Shown here: positions 58,170 through 64,000 of the stretch, piece after piece
Numbering within the stretch: the stretch's first letter is position 1
Layout: the number at the start of each line of letters is the position of its first letter
Assembly: GCA_019096065.1 (NCBI GenBank)
Contig: JAGUCH010000001.1
Span: 14,260,001-14,324,000 of the forward strand
Origin: Paracyclopina nana
Taxonomy: Eukaryota; Arthropoda; Copepoda; Cyclopoida; Cyclopettidae
Length of the DNA: 64,000 nt
Direction: 5' to 3'
Program-made: the position numbers and the translations under genes
The notes under the pieces: model-generated
The model's database searches: none
What the model saw: the letters and a program-made list of their open reading frames with translations, nothing else
What the model was told of the DNA's origin: nothing

Positions 58170-61100
58170 TGTCCCCCAAAATCAGCGAGTGCGGCCCCAA
58201 AAAAAGCTCTACGGTATATGCTGTTTAGAAATGTTCCGAAATATACAACAAATAATCAAAACGTTCCTTATCTCGTCGGTGGCTTTCATAGCCCGCAACT
58301 ATCACTGTCATGTATTTTCCGCAGCTTGCTCCGAATGATCGAACTCTTCCACTCGGGCAAATCAGCAGCATCTTCATCAGTTTTCCTCTCCTCTCGCCGC
58401 GTGTCGCAAAAAAATTACGTGATTTACTTGCTCTTCCTTCGTGGTTCTCGCGGTTTTCTGTGAAAACTGCCGGTCTCGCGTATATCCACTCTACTGCCGT
58501 TTTCCTTTTCCCTTCTCGGTAAATCCGCCCGTTGAAATCACCGAAAATTCAAATGCTCCTATGGATAACCTACTCGAAAAATGGGAGCTTTCACCTCCTT
58601 TGAATGATGCAGATAAGGATCATAATTAAGATCCTTACTGGCTAATTTTAATTAAGGAACAATGACGAAGCAGATCATTGATTTGCATCTTGGCTGAAAT
58701 AACGTTGACACGGAAAACTTCGAAACTACGTAGACAGTGATGGGGATCTCTTTTTTCCACTGCATCTCCCCAGCATCAAAACTGAAGATTCATGCACAAC
58801 TTTAAAGGTAATCGGCAGTAGGGATCGTGGTGAGGGAAAATATGCGTAAAGCAGGGAATCCAGCTTGCACCGTCCAAGGCCAAAAAGGGAAAACTTTCTC
58901 CAAGATGAGATAGAGAACTACTACTATACTACTACATAGAAGTACAGTCTACAGCTGTTCAAGCCGACAATTTCACTTCTACCAGTGTACTGCTCCTGCT
59001 GCCTTGCTGCACACTGGGAACCTTGCTGTGGAACGGAAAAATACGGATTCGCCTTAATGTCCTCACACGTAGAAGTGAGGACTCCATGCTAATTCAAATA
59101 TTTTTGCAATAGGCCTCGTTTATCAGTAAAAAAGCGGCCGTTTTCTCATCGCATCTCCATTGTGAGCATGGAAAATATGCCTTATCCAAAATTTCATTTC
59201 CGACAAGATCCTAGCATGACAGTTTTTCCCCCGTCTGAATTCCTTTAAAAAAAGGACTTTTGTGATCTGATTAGATCTTGAAACCAAGTATAGTAAATTT
59301 CTACTGCACCATAACTACAACAATATTAACCATAACGCCCGCCCACAGAAACTTAAGCCAAGAAAGTTTCAATAATTTGCATATTATGCGCTCGTGTACT
59401 TTGGCCGCGGCTCCAAAATGATCCCATTTTTGGGCCTTGATTTGCACGATCCATTTTAAAGATTCCTTCAGGGAAAGTACCAACTATTTTTCTTATTACC
59501 AATTATTAGAGTATAGGTGTTCCAGAATGAAACATGTCCTTATTACTCTATCGCGCGTTCATCTGTAAACCAGTAGAATTAGCTTTCATTAATTGCGGGC
59601 AGGAAATTCCGGTTGACTTCCCAAAGGAAAGATTATCGGTATTATTGATAATTCGAGACTTATCCACAGTGCATGAAGTTTCTCATTCTAATGTTTTGTA
59701 CAGCAAAAAACGTAAAAAACCCAGCAAGCTCATTTCTGGTACGAAAACTGCCATCAAAGCGGCATTCGGGAAATGTTTTTCCTATTGTGCATTTAGAGGC
59801 AATTGAGTGTCTTGCACAGATAGTGCTTCATTGAGGTTTCTCTTTGTAGTATTTATGTAGTAAATACTACAACGCCAAATGCTAGCTAGCAAGTTTGACA
59901 GGGTAGGTTTTTGGCCACCAACATGCCACTAGGGAATGTAAAGGAGTTTTTCACTTACTTGCTTCAATTACCACTTACCCCGGTGGCAATTTTGTCCTCC
60001 ACAGCAATTTTCACTTCTTTTTAGTTCAGCAGCAGCAGGTAATGTTAAGTGCATCTCTTGGCAATTTTCGACCACTTGAACGTTTAACTGATATAAATAA
60101 CACATCAGTCTTTGCTGCATGCATATTATAGAGGGGATTTCTTCCATGCATTGGATTTTCTCCCTGTTCAGATGGAAAAGTGAGCCATTTTTCTCGCATG
60201 ACTTTCAGCAGCGCCTCATGATGAAGAAGATGGTTTTCTAAATCCACCGAAAAAAATGAAGCTCAACTTTTCACCAGATTGCACAGAGTATTTTCATGAA
60301 ATATCCGCCTCCGAATATCCGAGAAAAATGCTTCTTCGAAATCTGACAACAATTCCCGTGATTCATCAGCTGACATTGCAGTTAGACTTATTAAAGCGTT
60401 ATCAACTTGAGTTTGCAATTAATGCCATTACTTCGGCTTTTTTATGAAAACAATGGCACTGTCCGATAAACATTTTAATAATACTACTGATGTTAATAAT
60501 AATTATTTGTGTGATTCATTCGATTCGAAGAGGGCGACTGTATTCCAGTGGCATCAACGAGTTAATAGTAAGAGTTGTTTCAGCATATATTGAGCTTAGC
60601 TCTTGAAGCTTATATATATATATTTATTTTTTAAATCATGTTATGCTAAAAACTTGCTAGGGCTGAGCCCCAAGAGTAGTGTCAAAACTCTTGTAAGCCA
60701 TTTGGCTTATTGGTATACAATTTGGAAATATGATCTGATGTCACGATTCCAAACAGGCTTGGATATCAAAAGCTAGGCTAAGTTGGAGAAATTTGAAAAT
60801 TGCTCGGTGTAAAGGTTAATTTACAGGCTCCTCATCATCTTGGCTACTACTTGAGAAAAAAATGCCTGTTACGGTTTTATGCTTTTTTTGTCTAGACATC
60901 TTGCAGAAGAAGGTAAGAGATCCTACGTACTTTAGATGCAATTTTAATCCTTCATGTATGTTTCACTAAGATCGATCACTTGATTGTCAGGCACTACATG
61001 GTGCGAATATGGAGCGTTTTCAGCATAAAAGCCAAGAGAAGAATGTAGTGCCTGTTTTCTCTACCTTAGTGAACCTTTTTTAAGGAAAATGCCTAGTAAT

Positions 61101-61973
61101 AGGTGTCTCCTGCATCACACTTATGGCTTTAAGGTTCAAGGAGCGGAAAGATAAAAAACTCAATGCTTTCGCGATAAAAAGTGAAATTACGAGGAGGACT
61201 TTTATAGAGACCATCATTCATGTCAAATATAGGTGTCCTTTTATTTTTTCCAAAAATGATTTTGAGGTCCGTGATAATTGTAGCAATCGTCCTCGAGAAC
61301 AACTGAGCATGAATCACTGCATAGTAATTAAAACAAGATTCAAATTTAATTAGTGACGCTCCTTTTAATTGCTGAACCATTTCAAGAAAAATGCTGTGTA
61401 CAACTGTTCACAGCAACCATTTTGGTGCTATAATAATCAGGTGAAACTCTTATTTTTGTGCCATAAACAAGCACATTCTTTTTTCCACAAACTTTCGCCA
61501 ACTGGCTGCCATGACAATAAATTCAATAGGAAATCATCCATAGCTGAGGTAATTATACAAAATGGTACGCGGATGGCTAATTCCAAGATTTAAATACAGC
61601 TGTGGAAAGTAGTGAATGTCACATTTGGCTGGTAAAGAGCTGATTTTCCGTGGCCAGGTGGTTGTAGTAGCTCAAGCATTGAGATGTGCTAAAGCTGCTT
61701 CCACTGCTGGTGAAAGTTGGAAACTTCAAAATTTAAGCCATGCTTGGCAGGCCTTAACGACAATCATCCGGACCCTCTTTGGCTGCCACACACACCATGC
61801 TAGACACCAAGTAGGATTTTAGCTAAGCATATTGTATCAGGCACAGCTATAAGTGAATATTTTAGCCAAGCGATCTATAGACCTTGAATGATTATTACTA
61901 TTAGCTGAGACGGCTGAGCAGTACATAAGCTCCGACCTCATAATTTCCATGATGCTCTTTGATTCGCATGATG

Positions 61974-62015
61974 ATAATGAACATTATCCATCTACAAGTG
62001 GATAATGATCATTAT
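61974..62015. repeat. Imperfect 17-bp stem hairpin
   Basis: Arms at 61974-61990 and 61999-62015 pair at 15 of 17 positions around the 8-nt loop TCTACAAG. The right arm also contains the palindrome ATAATGATCATTAT. It lies about 57 bp from the tRNA-like unit, on its 3' side. Confidence 0.5.
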
Positions 62016-62031
62016 ATCTCAATTGATCTGT

Positions 62032-62040
62032 GCGCCATCT
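62032..62040 (-). promoter_or_regulatory. CTCF-like core
   Basis: AGATGGCGC on the minus strand, in context ATAGATGGCGCACAG, between the hairpin and the tRNA-like unit. Confidence 0.35.
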
Positions 62041-62071
62041 ATTTCATATCCGTATAAAAGAAAAGGCAGCA

Positions 62072-62141
62072 GAGGGTGGCAAGAATCGAACCTGGGTCAG
62101 CCAATTAAGGCGCCGAAGCTCTACCACTGAGCTATCAGTTT
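62072..62141 (-). ncRNA. tRNA-like Pol III unit, degenerate
   Basis: On the minus strand the A box (TAGCTCAGTGG) is perfect and the B box (GGTTCGATTCT) is off by one base. The D stem (GCTC/GAGC) is complete. The anticodon arm can form only with an enlarged loop, and the acceptor stem does not pair. T runs follow on the 3' side. It is the same class as the units at 28.6 kb: a tRNA pseudogene or SINE head. Confidence 0.55.
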
Positions 62142-62438
62142 AACCATAAAATTAATGCTGTGCTAGCTGTAATAAAGAGGCTAGACTGATGGGCCAACTA
62201 GCGAGCGCAGCAAAAACATGGCCGTACGGGCCGGCGCGGCATGCTGGCAAGACGCAACGGCGCAACTGGCGCATGTTGATGGCTAGATCGCTGGGTCAGC
62301 TTTGATGAGCTCACGTTTGCTATCTGCAATAGGGCGAATCGCAAAATTTAAGGCATATCTTGCAAAAATCATGCCTAAAAAACGTTCTTAAATTTAATAT
62401 TAGCCAATGCTTGAAATGTTGGGGGGCAGCTAATAGTA

Positions 62439-62590
62439 ATAGGATTATACACCTCTAGGCTGTCGGATAACACTCATTATTTTTTAGCGTCGCGTGCCAA
62501 TCACTCGTTCGCTCCGCTCACTCGTGATCTGTCACTTGACGCTAAAAAATAATTCGTGTTATCCTCCAGCCTAGAGGTGTATAATCCTAT
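62439..62590. mobile_element. Foldback/MITE-like element, 58-bp inverted ends
   Basis: Arms 62439-62496 and 62533-62590 are reverse complements with six mismatches in 58, around a 36-bp centre. The ends read ATAGGATTATACACCTCTAG. The centre itself nearly repeats (CACTCGTTCGCTCCGCTCA). At 152 bp with no open frame, it has the build of a MITE. No target-site duplication could be fixed with confidence. It shares no sequence with the foldback at 28232. Confidence 0.65.
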
Positions 62591-63456
62591 ATTATCTAAG
62601 TTTGCTCTATAAGTTTTGGAATTGTTCTGGAATGGAAAAATTGATGAAATCGAGCCAGTGCCTCCACCAGAGCTGATATGGAGCATGACACATTTTCCTT
62701 TTTTTCACACCAGAATTCCTCTTTCACATGAAAGTAGGGGAAATCGAATGTTTTGCCTGCTTGCTTTACTTGGTAACTAACTAACTATAAAAATGCTTCC
62801 TTAAAATAATATGTCTCTATCGAGGGGAAAGTGAAGTAATATTAATCGTGACAAAACCTTGCAATTTCTTTATGAAATTCATTTTTTAAGCATTCTCTCT
62901 CTAGCTTTGTAAGATAAAGCAATTTGCAAATACAGAGCATATTTGCGGAGCAAACTTATAAAAAATATGTGACATTTACAGCGGGGATTGATATGATTTT
63001 CATAATATTTTATGTGTGATGTTTTTAAAAGTTATGATTGCTTATGGTTGATGACACGCTTTTTTGTTTCACTTCATCTTCGAACGAAAGTATCAGAGTA
63101 ATTATGTAATCATCCCATCATTACTGAAGAAATGTGCTTTTATTGCGGGTATAGTATCATTCTCGCAAAAGTTGATATGATCAACTTTCAATTCAATTTC
63201 GCCATGGAAATAGTTATCTCGTACTATGTGATCATCTGCTGATCAATTGTCCCCTTTCAAAGTGACATCATCAGACTTTCCGATTTATAAATTAATTGGA
63301 AAAATCAAAGTATATGGGTACGCTAATTTGCGCTGTGTAGCTTGCGTCACCTCTTTTCAAAGCAACATAAAATAATTGCTCATTATTTTTAGCTTACATA
63401 ATATTAATTAATATTCTGTCTCTGTTAGATAGTTTTTAAAGAAAAATCTACAAATT

Positions 63457-63650
63457 GAATTTTAATTGGCCATCGTCTTTCGCTTCTTTTAGAAACTTTT
63501 ATTTTTAAAAATTCATTAATTCAATTTATTAATTTGCCTTCATTTGTAAAAAAATGAATTAATAGGCCATTTTATTCTGCTTCTTCTAGAAACTTTTATT
63601 TTTAAAAATTCATTAAGTCAATTTATTAATTTGCCTTCATTTGTGAAAAT
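63457..63650. repeat. Tandem duplication, period 97 bp, two copies
   Basis: Two adjacent copies share blocks such as AGAAACTTTTATTTTTAAAA and TTTATTAATTTGCCTTCATT at a constant offset of 97 bp. They differ at several sites, so the duplication is not brand new. Non-coding and A+T-rich. Confidence 0.75.
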
Positions 63651-64000
63651 ATTGTAAGAAGTCAGAATCAAAACTGTGCTTTAAAAAGCAACTAAATGCT
63701 GGCTCGGGATATTTCCGATGCTGTTTACTCCCTTCTTTGTGCACTTTCTTCTTTAAATGGCCTTTGAATGTAGCAGGCAGCAAAATCTAAGGCTCCATTA
63801 AAACTAATGGAAGCAAATTGTACTAAGCGAAAAAGCGATTGTAGCATTATAAGCAAATCGATATAAGACATTATTTTATATAATTCTAGATTTCTCGCAA
63901 GCTCAGATTGAAAAGCAATATTTAAACCATCTCCCTATTTTAGTAGATATGTTCGACTTAATTTCGACCTACCAAAAACAGCTGTCAAATCGTGACGCAT

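Larger units (their letters stand above)
58170..64000. other. Gene-free interval to the window end
   Basis: A+T-rich DNA with small open frames only (largest about 90 codons at 59534). Listed elements are the hairpin at 61974, a CTCF-like core at 62032, a tRNA-like unit at 62072, a foldback at 62439 and a tandem duplication at 63457. A short G+C-rich patch (about 62190-62290) includes the palindrome GGCCGTACGGGCC. Confidence 0.5.

Noticed and set aside
59534-59806. 90-codon plus-strand open frame with ATG
   Set aside because: No domain, no signal peptide, no splice partner; the length is within chance for this much DNA.
62297-62310. 14-base match (CAGCTTTGATGAGC) to the 3' part of miR-2 family microRNAs
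   Set aside because: The seed (TATCACAG) is absent and no opposite hairpin arm is visible, so it cannot be a miR-2 gene.

Overview
The window looks like nuclear DNA of an arthropod, most likely non-dipteran (crustacean, springtail or insect; not resolved further). Reasons: spliced genes with short introns (54-67 bp) next to kilobase ones, AATAAA polyadenylation signals, a trehalose-transporter-type sugar porter, an intronless C/EBP and a supervillin whose domain order is the animal one. I see no operons, bacterial promoters or CRISPR arrays.

Layout, left to right. SoxC (minus, 3232-405, 3 exons, 359 aa) has a G+C-rich upstream region. About 12 kb without a convincing gene follows; it holds a CRE/E2F cluster near 11.83 kb bracketed by two inverted CTCF-like cores. 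RCBTB (minus, 16961-15177, 576 aa, one 54-bp intron) is divergent from a single-exon secreted Cys-rich repeat protein (plus, 18307-20166, 619 aa). A small four-exon membrane protein (plus, 22645-23591, 142 aa) comes next, then 6.6 kb with a foldback element and two tRNA-like Pol III units.

The centre holds a Pro/Ser-rich protein with a hydrophobic C-terminal tail (30196-33038, 5' end not found) and a complete 12-exon supervillin model (35911-50147, 2378 aa). Supervillin ends 133 bp from the converging Tret1-like transporter (minus, 52257-50281, 7 exons, 482 aa). A small acidic gene of unknown function (minus, 53414-52908, 168 aa) and C/EBP (plus, 56538-57602, 354 aa) follow. The last 6 kb is non-coding, with a tRNA-like unit, a 152-bp foldback and a 97-bp tandem duplication.

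The genes are not one pathway. SoxC and C/EBP are developmental transcription factors with large non-coding flanks; supervillin is a membrane-cytoskeleton scaffold. The most striking observation is in supervillin exons 5-7: fourteen short motifs around the sequence ILK, eight of which fit the known PP1-docking 'SILK' pattern, together with one canonical RVxF motif. This predicts a multivalent phosphatase-docking scaffold. All spliced models were joined by hand from splice consensus and checked for reading-frame closure; none has transcript support here.
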